Positions 35,050 through 43,521 of a stretch of 64,000 nt of DNA are shown here, piece by piece; the first letter of the stretch is position 1, and every line of letters starts with the position of its first letter. This DNA comes from an uncultured Lachnospiraceae bacterium (GTDB lineage Bacteria; Bacillota; Clostridia; Lachnospirales; Lachnospiraceae). Location of the stretch: the NCBI GenBank assembly GCA_900542015.1, contig UQLY01000007.1:62001-126000 (forward strand), read 5' to 3'. The notes beneath the pieces are model-generated. The model did not search any database and was not told the DNA's origin. It saw only the letters and a list, made by a program, of their open reading frames with translations. The position numbers were made by a program, and so were the translations under genes.

Positions 35050-35547
35050 ATGGAAAGGCGCCGGACAATGATAATACAAAAATTTTTGACGCATATGAAC
35101 AAATGTGGCTGGAACATAGAAATGAAAAAAGATCGGGGATTCGATTTGCCCGAAATAATTAAAAAAAGATATAAACATATACCTGAAATATGGTTTGAAT
35201 TTGTTGCTGTTGTCCAAAGTATGGTAAGCGGCGATGAGACGACATGGTTTTTGTGTGAAGATGACTATGATTTGCAGGGAACGCGTGCTTTTCACTGGAA
35301 CGAGTGGGAATTAGTCAGCCTTGAAAATGCCGAAAATGATGAAGAATGGGAAAATGAAATTAAAGAATTTTGGGATAAAAATTTTCCTATCATACTGTCT
35401 GTTAAAAATGGTTATTCCTATTATGCGATTTCTATGGAAAATGGTTCCATCGTGAAGGGAATCGAACCGGAGTTTGAAGAATGCGAAAAGGTCGCCGATT
35501 CATTTGAGGACTTTATGAAAAGTATTATTGAAGGGTTCATACTGTAA
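35050..35547 (+). CDS. SMI1/KNR4 (SUKH)-like protein
   Basis: A 165-residue (or 159 from the ATG at 35068) protein with a SUKH-like pattern: IIKKRYKHIPEIWFEFVAVV early, then DETTWFLCEDDYDL, NGYSYYAISMENGSIVKG and a C-terminal FEDFMKSIIEGF. Proteins of this superfamily are mostly immunity proteins against secreted polymorphic toxins, or act in cell-wall signalling. No toxin gene lies beside it. Low GC and Tyr/Asn/Lys-rich codon use differ from rlmH, four bases before it, which suggests recent arrival. Confidence 0.65.
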   Translation: MERRRTMIIQKFLTHMNKCGWNIEMKKDRGFDLPEIIKKRYKHIPEIWFEFVAVVQSMVSGDETTWFLCEDDYDLQGTRAFHWNEWELVSLENAENDEEWENEIKEFWDKNFPIILSVKNGYSYYAISMENGSIVKGIEPEFEECEKVADSFEDFMKSIIEGFIL

Positions 35548-35552
35548 ATGTC

Positions 35553-35915
35553 TCACATAGGCGTTCCTACTTCAATCAGATTACCGTCTAAATCGTAAAA
35601 ACGAGTTACTTTTTGTCCCTGACTATGCGTCTTAAGCCGATGAACATATTGAATGGAAGGATATAATTTTTCTAAAGTTTCAAGAAATGCTTCCAGGTTT
35701 GGTTCTTCAAAGTACAATTCACAGGAATTGCTTTTGGAAACAATATCTTTTCCCAAAGATTCCCTCCATATTTTTTCATCCTGGAGTACAAGACCTTCCG
35801 TTAGAATCATGTTGCCGCAATTGTCAAGTATCATATCGAGCCCAAATAAGTCATGATAGAATTGTTTCGATTTTTCAATATCTTTTACAACAATTAAAAT
35901 GTTTTTTAATTTCAT
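35553..35915 (-). CDS. VOC-superfamily (glyoxalase/bleomycin-resistance-like) protein
   Basis: A 120-residue single-domain protein: MKLKNILIVVKDIEKSKQFY opening, FGLDMILDNCGNMILTEGL, and the closing FYDLDGNLIEVGTP, where the Glu and the His/Glu positions of VOC proteins bind metal. Members include lyases, dioxygenases and drug-binding proteins; the substrate is unknown. It converges with the SUKH-like gene, with only five bases between the two stops and no terminator there. Confidence 0.85.
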   Translation of the reverse strand: MKLKNILIVVKDIEKSKQFYHDLFGLDMILDNCGNMILTEGLVLQDEKIWRESLGKDIVSKSNSCELYFEEPNLEAFLETLEKLYPSIQYVHRLKTHSQGQKVTRFYDLDGNLIEVGTPM

Positions 35916-36049
35916 GGTTCCTAGCTCCCATAGTTTAGATTTGTTTCATTAAGATTATCATATTAACAGTTAATTCTCAATCAGTTTCTGGCTTGCTTTC
36001 AGGGAATTTGATTTATCAATTTTAGAAACAGAGAGTACAAAAAATAGAA

Positions 36050-36078
36050 TGGTTTGTGCCATCTGAATATGATAAAAT
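36050..36078 (+). promoter_or_regulatory. Possible promoter for the DUF3990 gene pair
   Basis: TGGTTT (36050-36055), 17 bases, TAAAAT (36073-36078), about 85 bases before the first start, in an AT-rich 250-base gap. The -35 is weak and many AT-rich alternatives exist. Confidence 0.35.
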
Positions 36079-36166
36079 AAAAATAATTATAGTTTGTCTT
36101 TTGAAAATTGAAAAAAGAAAAATGTAAAGGACAGAAAAGAATGACCGAGTAAAGGAGGAATTTGAA

Positions 36167-36628
36167 TTGAATCAGACAATACTATTTCATGGCAGCAATG
36201 TTATAGTAGAAAGACCTCAAATATTACAGGACGGATTTTATAAAGATTTTGGATATGGATTCTATTGTACAAGATTTGAAAAACAGGCAAAAAGATGGGC
36301 TCTGACAAAGCGGAAAAGTCATGTTGTCAATGAATATCTGTATGAAGAAAATGTAGAATTAAATATAAAGAGATTTGAAGAAATGACAGAAGAGTGGCTG
36401 CAATTTGTAGTAGATTGTCGTAGAGGGATCAAGCATGAGTATGATATCGTAGAGGGTGCAATGGCAGACGATACGATATGGGACTATGTAGAAGATTATA
36501 TGGCGGATAAAATATCAAAAACGGCTTTCTGGGAACTGGTCAAATTCAAGTATCCTACGCATCAGATTGTATTTTGTACGGAAAAGGCGCTCAAAACATT
36601 GAAATTTGAAGGGAGTTATACATTATGA
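36167..36628 (+). CDS. DUF3990 protein, ADP-ribosyltransferase-like (putative toxin)
   Basis: A 153-residue protein. TILFHGSNVIVERPQIL has the H-G-S first strand of ADP-ribosyltransferase folds; KDFGYGFYCTRFEKQAKRWA is the DUF3990 signature; YDIVEGAMADDTIWDYVEDYM follows, and the end HQIVFCTEKALKTLKF carries the conserved Q and E of the last strands. DUF3990 genes are usually paired with a small helical gene and are thought to be toxins. The start is TTG at 36167, eight bases after AAAGGAGG. Its stop overlaps the next start (ATGA), as in toxin-antitoxin pairs. AT-rich. Confidence 0.75.
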   Translation: MNQTILFHGSNVIVERPQILQDGFYKDFGYGFYCTRFEKQAKRWALTKRKSHVVNEYLYEENVELNIKRFEEMTEEWLQFVVDCRRGIKHEYDIVEGAMADDTIWDYVEDYMADKISKTAFWELVKFKYPTHQIVFCTEKALKTLKFEGSYTL

Positions 36629-37095
36629 CAAACCAGTTTTTCGCAGATGAACAGATAACGGATAATGATCTGTATTTCATATGTTATATGATAGAACGAG
36701 TTGCACGCAAATTGCATCAAAAAAATAAATATGTTGTAAATGCGATTGGAAAAGATGAGTGGAGAAAACTGATCAGTCTTTCGGGTGCCCTGCATTGTGA
36801 AAACCCTTTAAAAATTGAGGCGGAATGGATAGAAGAATATCATTTGGAAAAAGGATATTTTGATATTACTGTGGTAGATCCGGAGTTAGTAGAAGAAATA
36901 CCATCTGAGACGCAAATGGGAAAAGTGTACACAAGGCTGATTTTAGCCACTTTGCAGCCGGGAGAAGATTATGTAGACGGATTGGTCCGCGTTTATAATG
37001 ATGAAATTTGTGAAATTCTTGATAATTATAACAATAGTGCATATTATGAACCGTCCTATGTGATTGCAAGAGCATATAAAGAGGGCGGGTTTTAG
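36625..37095 (+). CDS. Putative antitoxin or partner of the DUF3990 protein
   Basis: A 156-residue protein translated from an ATG inside the end of the DUF3990 gene. The N-terminal half (about 15-65, DLYFICYMIERVARKLHQKN and onward) resembles the DUF3791-like helical partners normally found with DUF3990; the C-terminal half (about 85-156) is an acidic region I do not recognise, which makes it twice the usual partner length. Neutralising or delivering the ART-like protein is the likely role, by position. No HTH is visible, so autoregulation is not indicated. Confidence 0.6.
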   Translation: MTNQFFADEQITDNDLYFICYMIERVARKLHQKNKYVVNAIGKDEWRKLISLSGALHCENPLKIEAEWIEEYHLEKGYFDITVVDPELVEEIPSETQMGKVYTRLILATLQPGEDYVDGLVRVYNDEICEILDNYNNSAYYEPSYVIARAYKEGGF

Positions 37096-37148
37096 TGCCT
37101 GATGATTTTTGAATAATGCAGAAGAAGCGCTTTGATTTATCCGAAAGG

Positions 37149-37198
37149 AAAAGGTATCCCTGAAGCCGCAGGAAGGCTTTAAGGATACCTTTTATTTA
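37149..37198. terminator. Bidirectional terminator between converging genes
   Basis: AAAAGGTATCC (37149-37159) pairs with GGATACCTTTT (37183-37193), extended by inner AAGCC/GGCTT, with A-runs on the left and TTTTATTT on the right. It can end transcription of the DUF3990 pair (plus) and the DUF305 gene (minus). It does not contain the structured-repeat core. Confidence 0.8.
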
Positions 37199-37762
37199 TG
37201 AGATTTTGCAAAGAAGCTGTTCCATTTGGCGGATGCCCCTTTCCTGAGAAGTAATAATGGCGTCCAAGATCGGATAGAGCCCGGGAATGATGTCGTACTG
37301 CAAAGTGTTGCAGGACATTTCGACGGCGCCCCTGTGATGGGGTATCATTTCACGCATAAAATTGGCGTTGATCTGATTGGAAACGCGCGCGTCGTTCATG
37401 CCGGCGAACATGGTCCTCATAATCCGGTCCATTCTGCGCTGATACAGGGATAAGTCCCGGGGACAATTGCATTTTTTCTGCGCCGCATCCAGAATATCCT
37501 CCATATCCCGGATGCTTTTGGTATGTTCCGTGATAATATGGGAAGCAATACATCTGAGAGGTTCCCAGGATGAATATTGGAGCAGGTTGCGGGACATGTT
37601 AATCGCCGCACGGTGGTGGGGAATCATTTGTACGATAAAATTATAGGAAATGCTTTCCGTCAATTGCGCCTGCGTCATTTCTTTTATCATCGTATCCAGA
37701 ATTTCGTAAAACCGGGTTAAATAATTTTTGGCGTCGTCAGTCAGTTTGCAGGATTGGTTCAA
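37196..37762 (-). CDS. Tandem DUF305 protein
   Basis: About 188 residues with two copies of the DUF305 helical unit: FIVQMIPHHRAAINMSRN (first) and FMREMIPHHRGAVEMSCN (second). The IPHH…M motif suggests metal binding, perhaps copper, between helices. There is no signal peptide, unlike many secreted DUF305 proteins. The start is probably TTG at 37762, because ACGGAGG lies seven bases upstream; the earlier TTG at 37786 would put that site inside the gene. Two fused DUF305 units are less common than one. Confidence 0.85.
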   Translation of the reverse strand: MNQSCKLTDDAKNYLTRFYEILDTMIKEMTQAQLTESISYNFIVQMIPHHRAAINMSRNLLQYSSWEPLRCIASHIITEHTKSIRDMEDILDAAQKKCNCPRDLSLYQRRMDRIMRTMFAGMNDARVSNQINANFMREMIPHHRGAVEMSCNTLQYDIIPGLYPILDAIITSQERGIRQMEQLLCKIS

Positions 37763-37988
37763 AGTTATACCTCCGTACTGCGGCAAATTACCGCAGTATA
37801 TAAAAGAATTGTTAATTATGATATCATATGCGGCTTGCGGCGCGGTTGATACAAAACAGTGTCCGGCTTGGAAGCTTGTCGATATTTGAGTATAAATTTT
37901 GGGTATTTACGCATTCGCGCCGCTATAGTAAACTATAAAGTAAGGAGGTTTTAGACGCGGACGGGGAACAAAAGAAAGGGATGGAAGC

Positions 37989-40900
37989 ATGAGGGAAACA
38001 GTTTACGGGGGAAAAATCTATGAAGAACCGGACTATGAGGTACAGAAGGCGGTGTCCATAGGAGGGATTAACCTCTTTCGATACTATCCGAAGGATAGAC
38101 TGGTGATTGCGGCGGAGATCACGGCGAAAAAATTTTCCTGTGATCGATTCTATCCCGATATGCCGTACAGTTTCGCAAAAGATATGGTTTATGAGGCGGA
38201 CGTGCCGGATTTTTATAAGATGTACGAAGCGATTGATAACGGAGAAAAAAAGGCGGCTGCCGTTTTCAGGCTGAAGGACGGCATGATTTCAGTCAGGGTT
38301 ATTCTGACGGTTCTGGACGCCGGAAAAGACGGGAAAGCGGTAACCGTCGTGGGCATGGTAGAGGATGTGACCGATGAAATTGCAAAGGAGAAGGCGGACA
38401 AGAACAAAGAACGCGCCATGTATGAAGATCAGGTCAGACTGACCAGTATCAACAGAGCGCTGAGCTCCAATTTCAACAATGTGTATCTGGTGGACTTAGA
38501 GGACGGAAGCACAAGGTCCTATGACATCAGCGATGTGATCAGAAAGGAATACGGCAATACGTTTAACAGGGGAGATTATGCTTCCCTAATCGGTATTTAT
38601 ATCGAGCGCAGCGTCTATCAGACGGACCAGGCGCTCTTTGATCATATCAGGGACGCGGAGCAGTTAAAAAATGCGTTGGAGGAAACGGGCTCGGATACTT
38701 TTAATTATCGTATCGTCAGAGAAGGGAAGATCCAGTATTTTCAATGCTGCGCCGTTAAGATTCCAATAGAAAACAGGGATTACTGCGTCATCGCGTTCTG
38801 GGATATCAATGCGGAAGTTATCAGAGAACAGGAGCAGAAAACGATCCTGGAAGAACAGATGGCGGTGGTCAGCGGACTGAGCGCGGAGTATTATTCCGTT
38901 ATGCTGGTGGATTATCAAAAGGATACCGTCAGCATTCAGCGTGCCAAAGAGGGAGAGGGAAGGCAAATCGGCGCTTTTTTCTCGAAGTATGCGTCGTGGT
39001 CGGAGGGGATCAGAGCCTACACGGACAACTATGTTGCGGATGAAAAAGAGGCGTTTTATAAGGCGATGTCAAGAGAATCCATAGAACGGCGTCCGGAAGA
39101 TTATTCTTTTAATTATAAAAAAAGAACGGAGCAGGGCTATTTATATACCCAGTTTAAGGTGGCGTATGTAAAGCTGAAGGAAGGATACCGCATAGCCATT
39201 GTAGGCGCTAAGGATATTGACCGGGAGATCCGCCGGGAGCTGGAACAAAAGAGCCGCCTTCGGGAAGCGCTGGTCAAATCGGAGCGGTATAAACAAGCCG
39301 TATTATCAGAAGCGATTATCGCTTACGAAATCAATTTAAGCAAAAACCGGATAGAAGAAGATATGTGGGAAGTGCTTGACGGAAAAAGGACGGAGCTTTT
39401 AGGCGTTGTGGGAATGAGCGCTCCTGCCGAGTACGATGTTTTCCATAAGCGCTGGGCGGGCAGACAGGTCCTTCCGGAATGCAGGGAAACTTATGAAGTC
39501 AATACCAACCGGGAGAGACTGTTGGAACAGTTTGAAAAAGGGCATAAGGAAAGCAGTTTTGAATTTTGCGCCATAACGGGAAGCGGAAAAGAGGCGTGTA
39601 TGCGCCATACAATTTTTCTGGTACAGGATGAGGATACGGGCGACGTCATAGCCTATTGCAATGTGAAAAACATTACGGAACAAAAGCAAAAAGAACTGCA
39701 GATGCGTCAGTACGAACAGCTATTCATTCTTTCCGCGGCAAACACTTATTCCGGCGTGTTGCAGCTTGAACTGGATACGCGGATAACAAAGCGCCTTATG
39801 CTGAAAAACGGAGAAATCGTTGTAGAGGACGTGGGTAAATGGGAGACGTATTTAAAACGTCAGCTTGCCTTTGTGCATCCCGACGACGCGGAGGCGGTAA
39901 AAGAGTTTCTAAGCCTTGATTCTTTTCGGAAAATGAAGGCGAACGAGAAAAAAGTATACAGCTATAAAAGCCGGAAACAGAACGAAAACGGAAATTACCG
40001 GTCCTATTTTACCAATATTTATATGTCGGACATAGACGGCAGACAGTACGGGATTGTGGTAACCATTGACAATACCAGTACCGTAGAGCGGGAAATGCGG
40101 CAAAAGAAACTGATTGAGGACGCGCTTGCCCGCGCGGAGGTGGCAAATAAGGCAAAGACAACGTTTCTTTCCAACATGTCCCATGATATCCGCACGCCCA
40201 TGAACGCCATTATCGGATATACGACGCTTGCAACGACCCATATCGACAACAAAGAGCAGGTGCAGGATTATCTGGGAAAGATCATGTCCGCAAGCAACCA
40301 TTTGCTGAGTTTGATCAACGATGTGTTGGATATGAGCCGTATCGAGAGCGGCAGGATACAATTGGACGAAGCGGAATGCAGCCTTGCGGAAGTGATGCAC
40401 GAGCTTCGCAACATTCTGCAGGCTGATATGAAGGCAAAGCGGCTGAACTTTTATATTGATACCGTAGACGTGTTTGATGAAAATGTAATATGCGACAGAC
40501 TGAGGCTGAACCAGATTTTGTTAAATCTCCTTGGCAATGCCGTCAAGTTTATGGAACCGGGCGGAAGCATCAGCGTCCGTATCTGTCAGAAGCCTGCCGA
40601 AACCAAAGAATACGGGAAATACGAATTTCATGTCAGGGATACCGGTATCGGAATGAGCGAGGATTTTATCGCGCATATTTTTGAGCCCTTTGAACGGGAA
40701 AGAACCTCTACGGTCAGCGGAATCCAGGGAACCGGACTGGGAATGCCCATTACAAAAAATATTGTGGGCATGATGGGCGGCACGATTGACGTAAAGAGCG
40801 AAAAAGGAAAGGGCACGGAATTTATTGTGGAGCTTCCTTTGAAAAAGCTGTCCACGGCGGAGGTTGAAATCAAAATCGAAGAAATGGAAGGACTCCATGC

Positions 40901-41687
40901 CCTTGTGGTAGACGATGATTTTAATACCTGCGACAGCGTTACCAATATGCTGATCCAGATCGGGATGCGCGCGGAGTGGACCATGAGCGGAAAAGAGGCG
41001 ATCCTTAGGACCAAACAGGCGATCAGCCGGAACGACGAATACCGCGTATATGTGATTGACTGGCTGGTGCCGGATATGAACGGAATCGAAATTGCCAGAC
41101 AGATCAGGAAGGAAGTCGGAGAGGATGCGCCGATCATTATTCTGACGGCATATGACTGGGCGGATATTGAAGCGGAAGGAAGAGCCGCAGGCGTAACGGC
41201 ATTTTGCAGCAAGCCGCTGTTTTTCTCCGATTTGAGAAGGTGTCTGATTGAGGTGCTTCATCCCGGAACGGAAAAAGCAAAGGCGGAACCGGATTATCAG
41301 AAGATTGCAGCCGGTCAGAAGCTTCTTCTGGTTGAGGATAATGATTTAAACAGAGAAATTGCAGGCGAGATTTTAAGCGAAGCGGGATTTATTGTTGAAG
41401 AAGCGGAAAATGGAAAAGAAGCCGTGGAACAACTGATCCGAAAGGGCGCGGGCTATTATCAGGTTGTCCTCATGGATATCCAGATGCCGATTATGGACGG
41501 CTATGAAGCCACAAAAGCAATCCGCGCGCTGGATGATCTGGCGCTTGCGAATATTCCGATTATCGCCATGACGGCAAACGCCTTTGAAGAGGATAAGAAA
41601 AAGGCATATGAAACGGGAATGAACGCCCATGTGGCGAAACCCATTGAAGTAAAGAAGCTGTTTGAAACGCTGGAGGAAATTTTATAG
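37989..41687 (+). CDS. Hybrid sensor histidine kinase with PAS repeats and two receiver domains
   Basis: A 1232-residue cytoplasmic kinase; I see no signal peptide or membrane helix. About 1-700 contain several PAS-like segments, with coiled linkers such as EQEQKTILEEQ between them. HisKA follows (SNMSHDIRTPMNAIIGYT; His about 732), then HATPase with NQILLNLLGNAVKF and DTGIGMSEDF. The first receiver domain (about 968-1085) has VVDDDF and YVIDWLVPDMNG; the second (about 1113-1232) has LLVEDNDLN and VLMDIQMPIMDG. Both have the phospho-accepting Asp. Output goes through receivers only, with no DNA-binding domain, so an unlinked partner is needed. Ligands are unknown. Confidence 0.93.
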   Translation: MRETVYGGKIYEEPDYEVQKAVSIGGINLFRYYPKDRLVIAAEITAKKFSCDRFYPDMPYSFAKDMVYEADVPDFYKMYEAIDNGEKKAAAVFRLKDGMISVRVILTVLDAGKDGKAVTVVGMVEDVTDEIAKEKADKNKERAMYEDQVRLTSINRALSSNFNNVYLVDLEDGSTRSYDISDVIRKEYGNTFNRGDYASLIGIYIERSVYQTDQALFDHIRDAEQLKNALEETGSDTFNYRIVREGKIQYFQCCAVKIPIENRDYCVIAFWDINAEVIREQEQKTILEEQMAVVSGLSAEYYSVMLVDYQKDTVSIQRAKEGEGRQIGAFFSKYASWSEGIRAYTDNYVADEKEAFYKAMSRESIERRPEDYSFNYKKRTEQGYLYTQFKVAYVKLKEGYRIAIVGAKDIDREIRRELEQKSRLREALVKSERYKQAVLSEAIIAYEINLSKNRIEEDMWEVLDGKRTELLGVVGMSAPAEYDVFHKRWAGRQVLPECRETYEVNTNRERLLEQFEKGHKESSFEFCAITGSGKEACMRHTIFLVQDEDTGDVIAYCNVKNITEQKQKELQMRQYEQLFILSAANTYSGVLQLELDTRITKRLMLKNGEIVVEDVGKWETYLKRQLAFVHPDDAEAVKEFLSLDSFRKMKANEKKVYSYKSRKQNENGNYRSYFTNIYMSDIDGRQYGIVVTIDNTSTVEREMRQKKLIEDALARAEVANKAKTTFLSNMSHDIRTPMNAIIGYTTLATTHIDNKEQVQDYLGKIMSASNHLLSLINDVLDMSRIESGRIQLDEAECSLAEVMHELRNILQADMKAKRLNFYIDTVDVFDENVICDRLRLNQILLNLLGNAVKFMEPGGSISVRICQKPAETKEYGKYEFHVRDTGIGMSEDFIAHIFEPFERERTSTVSGIQGTGLGMPITKNIVGMMGGTIDVKSEKGKGTEFIVELPLKKLSTAEVEIKIEEMEGLHALVVDDDFNTCDSVTNMLIQIGMRAEWTMSGKEAILRTKQAISRNDEYRVYVIDWLVPDMNGIEIARQIRKEVGEDAPIIILTAYDWADIEAEGRAAGVTAFCSKPLFFSDLRRCLIEVLHPGTEKAKAEPDYQKIAAGQKLLLVEDNDLNREIAGEILSEAGFIVEEAENGKEAVEQLIRKGAGYYQVVLMDIQMPIMDGYEATKAIRALDDLALANIPIIAMTANAFEEDKKKAYETGMNAHVAKPIEVKKLFETLEEIL

Positions 41688-41691
41688 CCAT

Positions 41692-42480
41692 ATGGAACAG
41701 GAAATTATCTTGAAAAAAACAGGTGTGCAAATCATTCGGCAAAGGTTTAAAGAAATGCTGGTCCCCTTGGGGTTTTTGACAAATCCTGTCCATAAGGGTA
41801 GTTTTGTGCGGGTAAGAGACGAGCTGATCGACGAGATCGCTTTGCGGACAGACGGCTATCATCTGGAACCGATATTTTCCATCTATTACAGACCTGCGCC
41901 TTTTGCCGCTTTTCGCGCCGATGGGGAGAGCCTGCAAAGATTTGCGCGGGAAAGCGGGACGACAGATCTGGAATGGAACTGTGAGATTCCAAAGGAGGGC
42001 GGTCCCTATTATTACCAGCCGGAACATTTTGAGAAAGTGTGGAAGAATGTGGTTTCTGTTTTAGAGCAGTATGTTCTCCCCAAAATGGAAGAAATGACGG
42101 CGGCGCAATTTCTTTCTTTGCTGGTAAAACGATACCCCTATGACCGGGAATTTTTCCACCCGGATCAAATCATATCGTTTACGGCTTTGGGACATTTATG
42201 CAGACCGGAAGCCGCGGTATACGGCATAGGCATGTGGCTTTTGGGAAAATATGAAGAAGGCGTGCCTTATCTGACCTTCGCACAATACGGCTATCGCAGG
42301 TGGCTGACAGACGGACTTGTAAAACCGGATCATTCGCATTTTTATCAGGCACATGTCCGCATCTCGGAATTACTGGACGAACTGGTTGGATTCTGGCAGC
42401 GGCAGGAAGAAAATTGGGAACGTGACGCGCTGGCTCGTATCGGGGAGACGGCAAATCACTGGAGTGAATATATGCTGTGA
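41692..42480 (+). CDS. Protein of unknown function, DUF4304-like
   Basis: A protein of about 262 residues starting four bases after the kinase stop. The N-terminal half (MEQEIILKKTGVQIIRQRFK … FVRVRDELIDEIALRTDGYH) resembles DUF4304-type proteins, which often lie in polymorphic-toxin immunity clusters. The C-terminal half is helical and Trp/Tyr/Glu-rich. No signal peptide or membrane segment. No clear ribosome site, so translational coupling to the kinase is likely. An immunity-like role is a guess from the N-terminal resemblance. Confidence 0.6.
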   Translation: MEQEIILKKTGVQIIRQRFKEMLVPLGFLTNPVHKGSFVRVRDELIDEIALRTDGYHLEPIFSIYYRPAPFAAFRADGESLQRFARESGTTDLEWNCEIPKEGGPYYYQPEHFEKVWKNVVSVLEQYVLPKMEEMTAAQFLSLLVKRYPYDREFFHPDQIISFTALGHLCRPEAAVYGIGMWLLGKYEEGVPYLTFAQYGYRRWLTDGLVKPDHSHFYQAHVRISELLDELVGFWQRQEENWERDALARIGETANHWSEYML

Positions 42481-42548
42481 TCTGTAGGAAGCAGAACCTG
42501 TATCCATACGAAATAAGAGTCTTATCATAAAAAACGGGAGGTAAAAAC

Positions 42549-42941
42549 ATGTATATGATTTCGGCTTTTGGAGAGGAAGAGGAGCTGACAAAAGAAAGTC
42601 TGAAACGGCTGACGGATTCTGTGCTTCGGGGCGGTCCGATAGGCGTTTATCTTGCCGACGATGTTGAATTAGGGGATCGTTATATGCAGGTTGAAGCGGG
42701 CAGCGGACTTGTTATGCTGCAAATTGTTGAAAATGACGGAACGAAGGAAGCGCGTTTTTATTCTTCTTTTAATCCTGAATATCTGGATTCCGACGAGGAA
42801 TCCCCAATAGAATGTTCTGACGGACAGTCGGTCATTCTGATGCGGTATACGATGCGCGATTTAAATCTTGCCGCAAAATGCGTAGAATATTTTGCAAGAA
42901 CCCAACTCCCCTACCCCGGAATGTCCTGGCTAAAAGGTTAG
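42549..42941 (+). CDS. Small acidic immunity-like protein
   Basis: A 130-residue acidic soluble protein, MYMISAFGEEEELTKESLKR at the start and ECSDGQSVILMRYTMRDLNL near the end, probably alpha+beta. Size and acidity match the loose class of toxin-immunity proteins, but I do not recognise the family. GGGAGG precedes the ATG. It is followed one base after its stop by the reduced repeat element D, which ends transcription. Confidence 0.65.
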   Translation: MYMISAFGEEEELTKESLKRLTDSVLRGGPIGVYLADDVELGDRYMQVEAGSGLVMLQIVENDGTKEARFYSSFNPEYLDSDEESPIECSDGQSVILMRYTMRDLNLAAKCVEYFARTQLPYPGMSWLKG

Positions 42942-42993
42942 AAAAAGAGTTTGGATAGAGCGAAAGCGTGTTTCCGTGATCCAAACTCTTTTT
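42942..42993. terminator. Reduced structured repeat (copy D) acting as terminator
   Basis: A perfect 15-bp stem (42942-42956 with 42979-42993; left arm AAAAAGAGTTTGGAT) is followed by a run of T's and preceded by A's, so it is a good terminator in both directions. Its 22-base loop is AGAGCGAAAGCGTGTTTCCG plus TG, exactly the right-hand part of the core of copies A-C (mini-hairpin plus GTTTCCG). The large inner hairpin and left GGAAAC are missing. The stem is unrelated to the other copies. It separates converging genes. Confidence 0.8.
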
Positions 42994-43021
42994 TTTTAAT
43001 ACGGCAGCCCCGTTATTCGCA

Positions 43022-43411
43022 TTATTTCCCAATCAGTTTATCCTGGTTCAAAATATGATTAACCAGCCAGTCCGTAACCGTCTGCAGCATTTCATCGATG
43101 GCGTCGTCCTGGTTTTCATCGATTTCATCCAGGTTCCAGCCGTTGATGATTTCCCGCAGCGCATTGTGCTGGCTTAACTGGGTAAACATTCTTTTATATC
43201 CGATGGACTTCATGTACGCTTCTTCATGATCGAAATGGGTCATGGTATAATCTTTCAATTCCGTAAGGATCTCCTTGATGTTGTCATACTTATCGGGAAT
43301 AAATTCTTCATTTTTGAGCTGGTACAATTCTTCGGCAATTTCAAATAACCTTCTGTGCTCGTTGTCGATCATTTCAATGCCTGTTAAAAATTCGTCTTTA
43401 AATTCATACAT
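43022..43411 (-). CDS. Bacteriohemerythrin
   Basis: A 129-residue four-helix protein with all hemerythrin iron ligands: IEMIDNEHRRLFE (His about 19), THFDHEEAYMKS (His, Glu), LSQHNALREI and VNHILNQDKLIG. It binds a di-iron centre that carries or scavenges O2, useful for an anaerobe. Upstream AGGAGG on the minus strand supports the ATG at 43411. Monocistronic. Confidence 0.93.
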   Translation of the reverse strand: MYEFKDEFLTGIEMIDNEHRRLFEIAEELYQLKNEEFIPDKYDNIKEILTELKDYTMTHFDHEEAYMKSIGYKRMFTQLSQHNALREIINGWNLDEIDENQDDAIDEMLQTVTDWLVNHILNQDKLIGK

Positions 43412-43521
43412 TGTGCAATTCCTCCTATGTTTGTAATCTTAAAATTCAAAAAGTTATTATACAATTCAAGAAGAATAATGACAATGTTTTTTACAAAGAA
43501 ATCAGATTTTACAATAAATTT

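Noticed and set aside
7653..42993. Interpretation of the repeats as CRISPR or attC integron sites
   Set aside because: Only four dispersed copies exist, tens of kilobases apart, with no spacers, cas genes or integron integrase, and the outer stems are too long for attC sites.
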